Assembly (NCBI RefSeq): GCF_000974445.1
Contig: NZ_BBOJ01000025.1
Location: 89,198-153,197 of the forward strand
Source: Lentzea aerocolonigenes
GTDB taxonomy: Bacteria > Actinomycetota > Actinomycetes > Mycobacteriales > Pseudonocardiaceae
Reading direction: 5' to 3'
Length of the DNA stretch: 64,000 bases
In this document: positions 8,420 through 15,897 of the stretch, piece after piece
Layout of the letters: each line of letters begins with the position of its first letter
Numbering within the stretch: the stretch's first letter is position 1
Notes under the pieces: generated by a model
The model's input: only the letters and a program-made list of their open reading frames with translations
What the model was told of the DNA's origin: nothing
Database searches by the model: none
Made by a program: the position numbers and the translations under genes

Positions 8420-9305
8420 CGAAGACCTCCACCGGCCGGCCGCCGTGTGCGGTGAGCTCGAGCGCGGCACGCACCCGCCGGGCGTCCAGCGCGAGCAGGG
8501 CGGCGCAGCCCACCACCGGCCCCGGACCGAAGCCCGGACCGCGCAGCAGCGTGTGCGCGTCGTTCTCGACCCGCGTCCACCACCGCTCCTCGGCACGCCA
8601 GAGATCCGCGGGTTCCTGGACGTCCACGAGCGCCCAGGCCGCCTCACCGGGCAGAGCACCGGCGAACGCCACCAGGTCGCCGGGCACCTCCGGTCCGAGC
8701 AGCGCCGACTCCGGTGCCGGTCGGCCGAGCAGGAACCGCGCCCGCGCGACCAGCAACGCCGCCGCACCCGCGGCCCACGCCGAAGCCTGTGACACGCCAC
8801 CCGCCACTCGCGCCGCCCAGCCGAGCTGCACGCCGCACGCGATCCGCCACGGGTCGGCAGCACCGGGATCGCCCCAGGGCGAGGCGGCGAGTGCGTCTCG
8901 CAGTTCGGCGAGCGAGGTGGTGGCGGCGAGCCGGGGCCAGGCGGTGGCCAGGGTGCCGAGCCGGTACAGCTCACCCGTGCTCTCCCCGGTCAGGGACCGC
9001 ACGTGCTCCAGCACGTTCGCGACCTCGAACCACCCGGCCAGCAGCCTCACCAGCTCGGCCCCCGCCCGCGGCTGCCACCCGGCGAGCACCCGCAGGTGCC
9101 ACAACAGGGTCGCGGCGACCGCGTGCTCCGTCTGCTCCAACGACTGTCCCACCCGCAGATGGCGCTGATAGGGACCGGCGCTCAGCAACCGTTGCGCCTC
9201 TGCCAGCGAGGCACAGCTCGCCACCTCACGCGCGCCGACGGCGCCCGCTCGCCGGCGCAGCAGCGCCCGCGCCCGCACACCGCCCGCGGTCCACGCCGCG
9301 CTCAC
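8406..9305 (-). CDS. ntpC: A/V-type ATPase subunit C (V0D/AC39-like)
   Basis: This 299-residue, alpha-helical, alanine/leucine-rich protein contains WHLRVLAGWQPRAGAELVRLL and WFEVANVLEHVRSL, which resemble the helical repeats of subunit C, the socket joining the central shaft to the K ring. Family members are usually about 320-350 residues. It starts with GTG at 9305, overlapping the stop of the G/H gene. Sequence conservation is modest; operon position between the coiled-coil subunit and subunit I supports the call. Confidence 0.78.
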   Translation of the reverse strand: MSAAWTAGGVRARALLRRRAGAVGAREVASCASLAEAQRLLSAGPYQRHLRVGQSLEQTEHAVAATLLWHLRVLAGWQPRAGAELVRLLAGWFEVANVLEHVRSLTGESTGELYRLGTLATAWPRLAATTSLAELRDALAASPWGDPGAADPWRIACGVQLGWAARVAGGVSQASAWAAGAAALLVARARFLLGRPAPESALLGPEVPGDLVAFAGALPGEAAWALVDVQEPADLWRAEERWWTRVENDAHTLLRGPGFGPGPVVGCAALLALDARRVRAALELTAHGGRPVEVFDALA

Positions 9306-9739
9306 GGCACGACCTCCGCGAGCGCCGACAGGGCCGACGCCACCGCCCGGTCCACCAGCTGAGGCGCGCGAGCCGCGGCGCGCGCCCGCGTCTGTTCGGA
9401 GCGCTCCCGAGCGGCCGCGACGAGTTGCTCGCCGTCCGGGGCCGCTTCCGCCCGCGCACGGGCGGCGGCGCGCGCACGCACCGTCGCGGCACGATCGACC
9501 GCCTCGGCGCGGAAGTTCTCGGCGTGACGGGCCGCCTGCTCACGAATCCCGGCCGCTTCGGCACGCGCCTCGCGCCGGATGCGCTCCGCCTGTGCCTCCG
9601 CCTCGGCCAGCAGGGCGAGCACCGGTTCGAGCTCGGTCGCCAGTTCGGCCGCCCGGTCCGCGGGCACTCCCGGCCGCGCCGCCGCACCCGGCGTCCCCGC
9701 CGGGCGGTAGCGCTGCAAGAGATCGCGGAGCCTCGTCAC
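9302..9739 (-). CDS. A/V-type ATPase G/H-like peripheral-stalk coiled coil
   Basis: This roughly 145-residue protein is dominated by a charged Ala/Arg/Glu coiled coil (about residues 35-110), as expected for the G/H stalk partner of subunit E. It heads the operon. Two GTG starts are possible, 9766 and 9739. I chose 9739 because a DevR-like box (9775-9788) is then centred 42.5 bp upstream, the same geometry as at the SQR gene, which predicts a leaderless message. GGAGGA abuts this GTG too closely to act as a normal ribosome site. Neither start has a good one. Confidence 0.7.
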   Translation of the reverse strand: MTRLRDLLQRYRPAGTPGAAARPGVPADRAAELATELEPVLALLAEAEAQAERIRREARAEAAGIREQAARHAENFRAEAVDRAATVRARAAARARAEAAPDGEQLVAAARERSEQTRARAAARAPQLVDRAVASALSALAEVVP

Positions 9740-9774
9740 TCCTCCATGGTCGCGACGGGCCGCCACGCACGGCA

Positions 9775-9811
9775 GTGACGCTCATCCCCGTTCCGCAGGG
9801 ACCTCTGCCCC
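9775..9811 (-). promoter_or_regulatory. DevR-like box pair upstream of the V-ATPase operon
   Basis: Boxes GTGAC-GCTC-ATCCC (9775-9788) and GGGAC-CTCT-GCCCC (9798-9811) start 23 bp apart. The first is centred 42.5 bp from GTG 9739. The metallo-hydrolase gene at 9912 on the other strand is 100 bp away and could also respond. Confidence 0.45.
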
Positions 9812-9911
9812 TTGGGCACCGAGGAACCGCCGCGCCACGGCCGAACTGCCCTGTCCCGCCAGCTCGGCCCGCAGGATCCTCGACGGGTCAGCACACCGTG
9901 AGGAGGCGGGC

Positions 9912-10670
9912 ATGCCGGCGGAACGCGTCGCCGAGGACGTGTACGTGATCGCGCTCGGGCGGGGCCTCATGGCCACGAACGCCTACCTGGTGCGCGCGGA
10001 CGAGGGCTGGGTCCTGATCGACACCGGCTGGCGACGCGACGCCGACACCGTCTCCAACGCCACCCTGGCGTTGCTCGGCAAGGGAACGCGCCCGACCGCG
10101 ATCCTGCTCACCCACCTGCACCCGGACCACTCCGGAGCCGCCCCCGCCCTGGCTCACCGGTGGGACATGCCGGTGCACGTGCATCCGGCGGAACTCCCTC
10201 AAGCCGCGGGGAAACTGATGCCCCAGTACGCCAACCCGCTCGACCGCCGGCTGATCGGACCACTCATGAGGTTGCTGCCCGCGAAAACCCGCGCCCGCCT
10301 CGTCGCGGCAGGAGACCTGACCGGCACCGCGCGCGGCCTCGACCCGCTCTCCAGCCCACCCGGTCTGCCCGGCTGGGAAGCCGTGCCGACACCCGGTCAC
10401 ACCCCGGGCCACATCGCCTACCTCCGTCGCCGCGACCGCGTGTTGATCACCGGTGACGCGCTGCTGACCATCGACCTCAACGCGTTCGGCCGACGACGGC
10501 TCGCAGGCCCGCCGTGGTACACCACGTGGCACCGGCCCACAGCCGAAGAATCGATCCGAACACTGGCGACACTGCAACCCGAGGTCATCGCGCCCGGACA
10601 CGGCGAACCCCTCAGCGCCGACGCCGCCACCCGCCTGCGCGAGTTCGCGGACCAGCTCCGCACGCGCTGA
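9912..10670 (+). CDS. MBL-fold metallo-hydrolase
   Basis: This 252-residue protein has the metallo-beta-lactamase metal motif THLHPDH at about residues 61-67, a second ligand in TPGHTPGHIAY, the aspartate in LITGDALL and a final histidine in IAPGHGEP. These bind a di-metal centre. Such stand-alone MBL proteins include glyoxalase-II-like thioesterases and persulfide dioxygenases, and the substrate cannot be chosen here. ATG 9912 follows GAGGAGGCGGGC. It is divergent from the V-ATPase operon. Confidence 0.85.
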   Translation: MPAERVAEDVYVIALGRGLMATNAYLVRADEGWVLIDTGWRRDADTVSNATLALLGKGTRPTAILLTHLHPDHSGAAPALAHRWDMPVHVHPAELPQAAGKLMPQYANPLDRRLIGPLMRLLPAKTRARLVAAGDLTGTARGLDPLSSPPGLPGWEAVPTPGHTPGHIAYLRRRDRVLITGDALLTIDLNAFGRRRLAGPPWYTTWHRPTAEESIRTLATLQPEVIAPGHGEPLSADAATRLREFADQLRTR

Positions 10671-11066
10671 CGAGCCGGATTCAGACTTCAAGCGCGGCAA
10701 GGACTCTCGCTCTGCGCCGTACCAGCGTCACCCGCACGTGCCTCTCTGACAGCCGGATGCGGTCTTGTCCCGAAACCTCTGGGCTCGCCGGCCCAGGGCC
10801 CCGCCGTGGATGAGAGCGCTCACTCCGCCTGACGTGTCACGAACAGAAGTGCTCAAGGCTCCAGATCGATCGTCTGCACATGCCCGTAGCCGGTGAGCCT
10901 GTTCGCAGGACGCCGGTACGAGCCGAAGGTCCCTGGTGCGCTGCCTGCACGTGACGCAAGGTGGACGTGGCGCCGGCACGCCGGGACGCGGATGTCACAG
11001 TCGAACACCTGCGTGTCGGCACCGCGTGAACCAGCCGGACGGACGCGCGCTGAAGGGCATCGGCCG
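10671..11066. other. 396-bp stretch without a recognisable gene
   Basis: No frame here gives a convincing protein. One minus-strand frame ends with GTFGSYRRPANRLTGYG, which I do not recognise and which may be gene debris. One isolated DevR-like half-box, GAGCC-GAAG-GTCCC (10920-10933), has no partner 23 bp away. Lying beside the broken USP gene, the stretch looks like decayed regulon DNA. Confidence 0.5.
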
Positions 11067-11325
11067 TCACCGCTGCGGCCGGACCACCGCGAGGGGGCAC
11101 GGCGCGTGGTGCACGAGCGTCGCGGCCGTGGAACCGAGCAACGTCGATGTGGCCGGCGGCGGCTCCCAGGTCGGCGCGGCTCGGCATCGGTGGCAGATAG
11201 GCGTGTGCCAGGCGCAACGGCGCGTTGTGGCGCACACACTCGTCCGCTGCCCACGCGACGGCGTCGAGCGCCGACACCGATCCGTCGACGCCGGCGACGA
11301 CCGGTGCTCCAGGTCCCTTGCTCGT
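11067..11325 (-). pseudogene. Universal stress protein pseudogene (deleted and frameshifted)
   Basis: The minus strand reads a normal USP N-terminus (SKGPGAPVVAGVDGSVSALD, then AWAADECVRHNAPLRLAHAY), close to the tandem USP at 50596-51474. About 55 residues in, the frame shifts and most of the middle is missing. The other frame then gives the USP C-terminal motif TLLGSTAATLVHHAPCPLAVV and a stop at 11067-11069. The position where the start would fall (11325) reads ACG, possibly a decayed ATG. A DevR-like box pair lies at the expected distance upstream. Confidence 0.8.
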
Positions 11326-11360
11326 GAAACGAACGTCCTCTTCGCCGGGCACGGACGACA

Positions 11361-11397
11361 GGGCGGACCGACTCGGTTCGCGCGGGGCCTTCGGCCT
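11361..11397 (-). promoter_or_regulatory. DevR-like box pair upstream of the broken USP gene
   Basis: GGGCG-GACC-GACTC (11361-11374) and GGGGC-CTTC-GGCCT (11384-11397) start 23 bp apart; the first is centred 42.5 bp from the ACG at 11325. Both halves have several mismatches, so this is a weak site, possibly decaying with its gene. Confidence 0.35.
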
Positions 11398-11425
11398 TCC
11401 CGTCACAGGAAGACCGCGGACGAGA

Positions 11426-12061
11426 TCATCCGCGGGAGCCGACCGCGAACGCGACCCGCTTGGCAACGGACACCGCGTGGTCGGCGAACCGCTCGTAATA
11501 GCGGCCGAGCAGCGTGAGGTCCATCGCCGTCTCGACATTCCACCGGTGCTCGAAGACCAGCGTGCCGTACAGCGACCTGAGCAAGGTGTCCATCTCGGCG
11601 TCGGCTCGTTCCAGGGCCACTGCGGCATCGGCGTTCTCCGTCGTCATCGCCTCCTGAGCGGCCGCGGCCATCCTGGCCGCCACCGCTCCCATCTCGACGA
11701 TCGTCGGACGCACCGCCGACGGGACCACCGGCCGGGGATGCCGCTGCCTCACCAGTTCGGCCACATGACGGGCCAGCGTGGCCATGCGCTTGAGGTCCGC
11801 GCTCGTCCGCAGGCCTGCGATGATCGTGCGAAGATCACCTGCCACGGGCTGCTGCCGGGCCAGCAACGTGAGAGCCTGCTGATCGATCCGGTGGTGCGCC
11901 TCGACCAGTCCGGCGTCGTCGTTGATCACCTCGGCGGCTCCGCTGAGCGATACGTCGAGCACGGCGGTGGTGGCGCGGGTCATCGCGTCCTGGGTGCGCT
12001 GGGCCAGATCGGCCAGCTGCCGGCGGAACCCGGCCAGCTCGGCGTCGAACGCCTCACGCAT
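11426..12061 (-). CDS. phoU: PhoU-like phosphate signalling protein
   Basis: This 211-residue protein is built of two PhoU three-helix repeats: residues about 1-100 (MREAFDAELAGFRRQLADLA, DRTIIAGLRTSADLKRMATLARH-type core) and a second ending in LLGRYYERFADHAVSVAKRV. PhoU damps PhoR-type phosphate signalling and PstB transport. Here it sits alone, without pst genes, 19 bp downstream of a CBS-BON gene on the same strand, so it is probably co-transcribed under that gene's DevR-like boxes. ATG 12061 follows GGAGAGG. Confidence 0.9.
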   Translation of the reverse strand: MREAFDAELAGFRRQLADLAQRTQDAMTRATTAVLDVSLSGAAEVINDDAGLVEAHHRIDQQALTLLARQQPVAGDLRTIIAGLRTSADLKRMATLARHVAELVRQRHPRPVVPSAVRPTIVEMGAVAARMAAAAQEAMTTENADAAVALERADAEMDTLLRSLYGTLVFEHRWNVETAMDLTLLGRYYERFADHAVSVAKRVAFAVGSRG

Positions 12062-12080
12062 GACGATCACCTCTCCACGG

Positions 12081-12761
12081 TCAGCCGAACATCCCGGCCC
12101 GGCGGGGACGCAGGGTGTGGTCCCACTCGTACTCCAGCTCGTTCTCCAAGCCGACGACGCCCGGCAGCGCGCGGACGAAGTAGGCGGCGAGGTCCACATC
12201 GCTGCGCCGCTCCAGCAGTCCTCGCATCGTCACCACGCCGTCGTGCACAGTGATGTCCACCGTGGCCGGGTTGAGCCAGGTCGAGCTGCTGAACACCTCG
12301 TCCTGGATCTCTGCCCGCAGCGCCTCGTCGTCCTTCACGAACACCTTGAGCAGGTCTCGCCGCGACAGCACCCCGACCAGAGCGCCCTCCACGTCGACCA
12401 CGAACAGCCTGCGCACGCCGGCCTTGGCCAGTTCCACCGCCGCGGTGCTCGCGGAGGCGTCCATGCGGATGGTGCGGACCGGCGTCGTCATCACCTCACG
12501 CGCGGTGCCGCCGAGCGCCCGCCGCCAGCGCCGCTTCTCCGCCCGGCTCGACAGAACGGCGGGCCTGGTTCCGCCGCGGAACTCCTCCTTCGCCAGCAGG
12601 TCGGCCTCGGAGACCACGCCCACGGCGTAGTCCCCCTCGACCACCGGCACCGCGCTGATGCCGTGCTCCTTCATCAGCAGCGCCAGGTCCTTGAACGGCG
12701 TCTCGGGGTGCGCGGTGATCACCTCGCTGGTCATCAGCGAAGCAACGGAAAGCCGGTGCAT
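12081..12761 (-). CDS. CBS-pair plus BON domain protein
   Basis: This 226-residue protein has two CBS motifs (SLMTSEVITAHPETPFKDLA at about 8-60 and REVMTTPVRTIRMDASAST at about 85-140) and then a BON domain (about 150-215, VDITVHDGVVTMRGLLERRS). CBS pairs bind adenosyl ligands such as AMP/ATP; BON domains associate with membranes or other proteins. It closely resembles the protein at 35782-36468. ATG 12761 is preceded by GGAGGAGAACGCC. It probably forms an operon with phoU. Confidence 0.9.
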   Translation of the reverse strand: MHRLSVASLMTSEVITAHPETPFKDLALLMKEHGISAVPVVEGDYAVGVVSEADLLAKEEFRGGTRPAVLSSRAEKRRWRRALGGTAREVMTTPVRTIRMDASASTAAVELAKAGVRRLFVVDVEGALVGVLSRRDLLKVFVKDDEALRAEIQDEVFSSSTWLNPATVDITVHDGVVTMRGLLERRSDVDLAAYFVRALPGVVGLENELEYEWDHTLRPRRAGMFG

Positions 12762-12834
12762 GGCGTTCTCCTCCCGTTGGGTGGTGAGTGTCCGCGACAC
12801 CCTCAAGGCTTCTCCCCGACGGCTGCGTGCCACA

Positions 12835-12871
12835 GGGACCTTCGTCGCCACAGATCTGAGCCACTGTGCTC
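12835..12871 (-). promoter_or_regulatory. DevR-like box pair upstream of CBS-BON/phoU
   Basis: GGGAC-CTTC-GTCGC (12835-12848) has a perfect first half. GAGCC-ACTG-TGCTC (12858-12871), starting 23 bp further upstream, is 13/14 identical to the distal box at 2327-2340. The proximal edge is 74 bp from the start codon. Confidence 0.6.
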
Positions 12872-12908
12872 GTCGCACCACGACGAAACCCGGTGAGCTG
12901 CGGCGAGA

Positions 12909-13397
12909 TCACGCCAGGCGTGGCGCCATCCGATACGGCTGCACGACTCCGGTGCGCCACGCCGCCGGGTCGGGTTCGACCTCCGGATCGCTGAAGTAGA
13001 TCTCCCAGGCGTCGCCCGCGATGTCGCCGCCCCGTGCCCGCACCCACGACGTCAGCGCGCCGTACGCCGACTCCATCGCCTCGTAGGGCCCGAGGTGCAC
13101 CGTCCTGGCGGCCGGGCCACCGGGAAGTGCTGAGGGGTGCACACCGTCCGCGCGGTCGATCGCCACGCCGACCGGGTATCCCGCCTCCACCCGGAACCGG
13201 CCGTCCTCCAGCCGGTGGTAACGGGCGAACGGTGCGCCCGTCGGCTCGATCCCGCAGCCCGCCAGGACGGCGGCGATGTCGTTGTACGTCTTCGTCAGCC
13301 ACGGACCGATCTCCGGTACCGCCAAGGTCGTCTCGGCGACCGCTGTCGGCTGCTCGGAGAGGATCTGGGGGTGGATGTCGTATCGCTGCACCATCAC
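12909..13397 (-). CDS. GyrI-like effector-binding domain protein
   Basis: This 162-residue single-domain protein resembles the GyrI/AraC C-terminal effector-binding (SOUL/SHS2) fold: it begins with a strand around IHPQILSEQPTAVAETTL, has the internal PTGAPFARYHRL motif, and ends WEIYFSDPEVEPDPAAWRT. No DNA-binding domain is attached. Such proteins bind small molecules or act as gyrase inhibitors. GTG 13397 (or ATG 13394) overlaps the stop of the upstream P-type ATPase, so it belongs to the HMA-ATPase operon. Confidence 0.8.
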   Translation of the reverse strand: MMVQRYDIHPQILSEQPTAVAETTLAVPEIGPWLTKTYNDIAAVLAGCGIEPTGAPFARYHRLEDGRFRVEAGYPVGVAIDRADGVHPSALPGGPAARTVHLGPYEAMESAYGALTSWVRARGGDIAGDAWEIYFSDPEVEPDPAAWRTGVVQPYRMAPRLA

Positions 13398-15388
13398 GTC
13401 AGCGTCCGTCGCCGCACGTCCGCGTCGACAGGGTCGTGCGTTCGCGGCCCTGCGGCACCCCGGAGCACATCTGGCGGGACCTTCGCCTCTACCGGGACCG
13501 CGGACGCCGCCGCCCGCAGCGTCAACCGCTTGAGAGCCAGCGCGTTGGCAACGACGATCAAGCTGGAACCGGACATCGACAGTGCGGCGATCTCGGGACG
13601 GAGGACGAACCCGAAGAGCGGTTCGAGCACGCCCGCGGCGATCGGCAACGCGATGGTGTTGTAGCCGATGGCCCAGCCCAGGTTCTGGCGCATCTTGCGC
13701 AGGGTGTCCCGTCCGATGCGCAAGGCGGCCGGTACGTCGAGCGGGTCGGAGCGCATGAGCACGACGTCGGTGGTCTCGACGGCGACGTCGGTTCCCGCTC
13801 CGAAGGCGATGCCGAGGTCGGCTCGGGCGAGCGCGGGAGCGTCGTTCACGCCGTCACCGACCACCGCGACCCGGCGGCCGCCGCGTTGCAGCTCGGCGAC
13901 CTTCGCCTCCGGCAGCACCTCGGCGACAACGGTGTCGATCCCGATTTCGTGCAGCGCTCGCACGGCGGCGGCCGAGGTTTCCCGTGGTGCGTCGGCGATG
14001 CCGATGAGACCGACCGCCCTGCCGTCCACGGCGGCGAGGACCGCGGTGCGGCCTGTGGCGGCGAGCTCGTCACGGCGGGCCGCCATCCGCCCCGGGTCGA
14101 CGCCCTCGCGTTCGAGCAGTTCTCCGTCTCCGACGACCACCCGGTGCCCGGCCACGTCGGCGACGGCACCGTGGCCGGGAACGTTCTCGACCCGCTCGGC
14201 CCCTGTCCCGCCGAGTCCGCGTGCGCGGCGGACGACGGCTGCCGCGAGCGGGTGTTCCGACTCCCGCTCGACCGTCGCGACGAGCCGCAGCAGTTCCTCC
14301 TCGCCGACACCATCCGTGATCACGTCCGTGACCTCTGGCTCCCCCTTGGTGAGCGTGCCGGTCGCGGCCATCACGACGACATCGATCCGGGCCGACATCT
14401 CCAGGCCCGCGGTGTTCCTGAACAACACACCTCGCTTCGCCCCAAGCCCGGTGCCGACCACCACCGCGACCGGGGTGGCGAGCGCGAGCGCGTCGGGACT
14501 GGCGACCACCACGACGGTGATCGCGAACAGGACGGCCGTCGCGAACGAGGCACCGGACGACAACCAGGCCGTCAGCGTCAGTCCTCCGCCCGCGAGCGCC
14601 ACGAGGACCAGCCAGAACGCCGCGCGATCGGCGAGCCGCTGCCCCGGTGGCTTCGAGTTCTGCGCTTCCTGGACGAGTTTCACGATCTGCGCCAAGGCGG
14701 TGTCCGAACCGACCCTGGTGGCCCGGACGCGGAGAGTGCTGGAGGAGTTGGTGGTCCCGCCGGCCACCGTCGATCCGGGCGCTTTGTGCACCGGCAGGCT
14801 CTCACCGGTGACCATCGACTCGTCGACCTCCGAGTCACCGTCCTCGACAACACCGTCCACGGCGATCTTCGCCCCCGGCCGGACCAGCAGCAGCTCGCCG
14901 ACCGCCACCTCGGCCGTCGGCACCTCGGCGGCCTCACCGTGCCGCAGCACCACGGCCGTGGGCGGCGCCACGTCCAGCAGCGCACGGATGGCGTCGTCGA
15001 CACCTCCACGGGCACGCATCTCGAACCAGTGTCCCAACAGGACGAACGCGGCCGGTGCGGTCGCGGCCTCGTAGAAGACCTCTCCCCCGCCGGTCAGCGT
15101 GATCACCGCCGAGCACCCCCAGCCCGCGCCCACCGCGACAGCGACCAGCACCGTCCCGTCGAGCGTCCGGGCCCGCAACGCCCGCCAGGCCCCGTCGAAG
15201 AAGGTCCAGCACGAGTAGAAGATCACCGGCAGGCTCAGCGACAACGACCACACGTCCGCGCGCATCCCGAACGGCGTCGGCAAGAGCAGCCCGAACGCCG
15301 CGGTGCCGACAGATGACCACAGCACGACCGGAATCGAGAACAGCAGCGCTACCAGGAACCGGTTGCGCAGGTCAGCGGCCATCGACAT
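13394..15388 (-). CDS. P1B-type metal ATPase homologue lacking the phosphorylated aspartate
   Basis: This 664-residue protein has the full P1B layout: N-terminal membrane helices, actuator motif TGES (about 194-197), ion-binding helix, P-domain, HP motif (SEHPLAA) and GDGVNDAPAL. The invariant DKTGT motif instead reads AATGT (residues 341-345), and the CPC/SPC ion motif reads SPD (297-299). Without the aspartate it cannot form the phosphoenzyme, so ordinary metal pumping is not expected. The remaining motifs and the frame are intact, which argues for retained function as a regulator, channel or partner. It follows the HMA-like gene by 34 bp. Confidence 0.9.
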   Translation of the reverse strand: MSMAADLRNRFLVALLFSIPVVLWSSVGTAAFGLLLPTPFGMRADVWSLSLSLPVIFYSCWTFFDGAWRALRARTLDGTVLVAVAVGAGWGCSAVITLTGGGEVFYEAATAPAAFVLLGHWFEMRARGGVDDAIRALLDVAPPTAVVLRHGEAAEVPTAEVAVGELLLVRPGAKIAVDGVVEDGDSEVDESMVTGESLPVHKAPGSTVAGGTTNSSSTLRVRATRVGSDTALAQIVKLVQEAQNSKPPGQRLADRAAFWLVLVALAGGGLTLTAWLSSGASFATAVLFAITVVVVASPDALALATPVAVVVGTGLGAKRGVLFRNTAGLEMSARIDVVVMAATGTLTKGEPEVTDVITDGVGEEELLRLVATVERESEHPLAAAVVRRARGLGGTGAERVENVPGHGAVADVAGHRVVVGDGELLEREGVDPGRMAARRDELAATGRTAVLAAVDGRAVGLIGIADAPRETSAAAVRALHEIGIDTVVAEVLPEAKVAELQRGGRRVAVVGDGVNDAPALARADLGIAFGAGTDVAVETTDVVLMRSDPLDVPAALRIGRDTLRKMRQNLGWAIGYNTIALPIAAGVLEPLFGFVLRPEIAALSMSGSSLIVVANALALKRLTLRAAASAVPVEAKVPPDVLRGAAGPRTHDPVDADVRRRTLT

Positions 15389-15422
15389 CGCGCCGTGGCC
15401 GGTCTTCTCGTGCGGGGAGTGC

Positions 15423-15617
15423 TCAGCGCCCGGTTCCGCAATGGGGTCGCAGGTCCGCCACGGAGGTCACGGCCGGGTCGAAGTGCACGGTCGCCGTCTG
15501 CGCGGCCGGGTTGACCTCGACCAGGTGCACGCCGGGTTGCCTGCCGAGCTCGGCGTTCACGACGTTCTGCTCGGAGGCCCAGCGCAGGCCGCTGACGTCC
15601 AGCACCACGGTGTTCAT
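15423..15617 (-). CDS. HMA-like small protein without the CxxC metal site
   Basis: This 64-residue protein has the beta-alpha-beta-beta-alpha-beta pattern of heavy-metal-associated domains (NTVVLDVSGL, then NVVNAELGRQPGV, then TATVHFDPAVTSVADL). Where metallochaperones have GMTCxxC it reads GLRWASE (residues 10-16), so both metal-binding cysteines are gone. It immediately precedes the catalytically altered P1B-ATPase. Loss of the metal site in both partners suggests a shared non-transport role. It is the first gene after the box pair at 15713-15749. Confidence 0.8.
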   Translation of the reverse strand: MNTVVLDVSGLRWASEQNVVNAELGRQPGVHLVEVNPAAQTATVHFDPAVTSVADLRPHCGTGR

Positions 15618-15712
15618 CGCGGCTCCTCGTCACCGAGCCGTGTCGCCGGCCCGGGCCTCGGCACAGCAGGGGTCCTCGCACGAGCATCGCCTTCCGGGCC
15701 AGGTGTCCATCA

Positions 15713-15749
15713 GGGACGTTCGGTGCCATCGCCGGAATCCGAAGGTCCC
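15713..15749 (-). promoter_or_regulatory. DevR-like box pair upstream of the HMA/P-type ATPase operon
   Basis: GGGAC-GTTC-GGTGC (15713-15726) and AATCC-GAAG-GTCCC (15736-15749) each have one perfect half and start 23 bp apart. The proximal edge is 96 bp from the HMA-like start; the deacetylase start on the other strand is 149 bp away. Confidence 0.5.
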
Positions 15750-15897
15750 GTCCTGGTCGGCCGGGCGTGTGGCGCCCGATCGCACAGCGCGGGCGGTGGA
15801 GGTGTCCGGCACCGCCTTCCGGCCCCGGCGGAAGGGGACCTCCTGCCCGGTTCGGCGCACCCTCCAGCCACGACCCTGGACGGTGGAGGTGAGTGCG

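Noticed and set aside
13394..15388. P1B-ATPase as a frameshifted pseudogene
   Set aside because: The frame is uninterrupted and all other motifs are intact; only the phosphorylation and ion motifs differ, read clearly in the bases.
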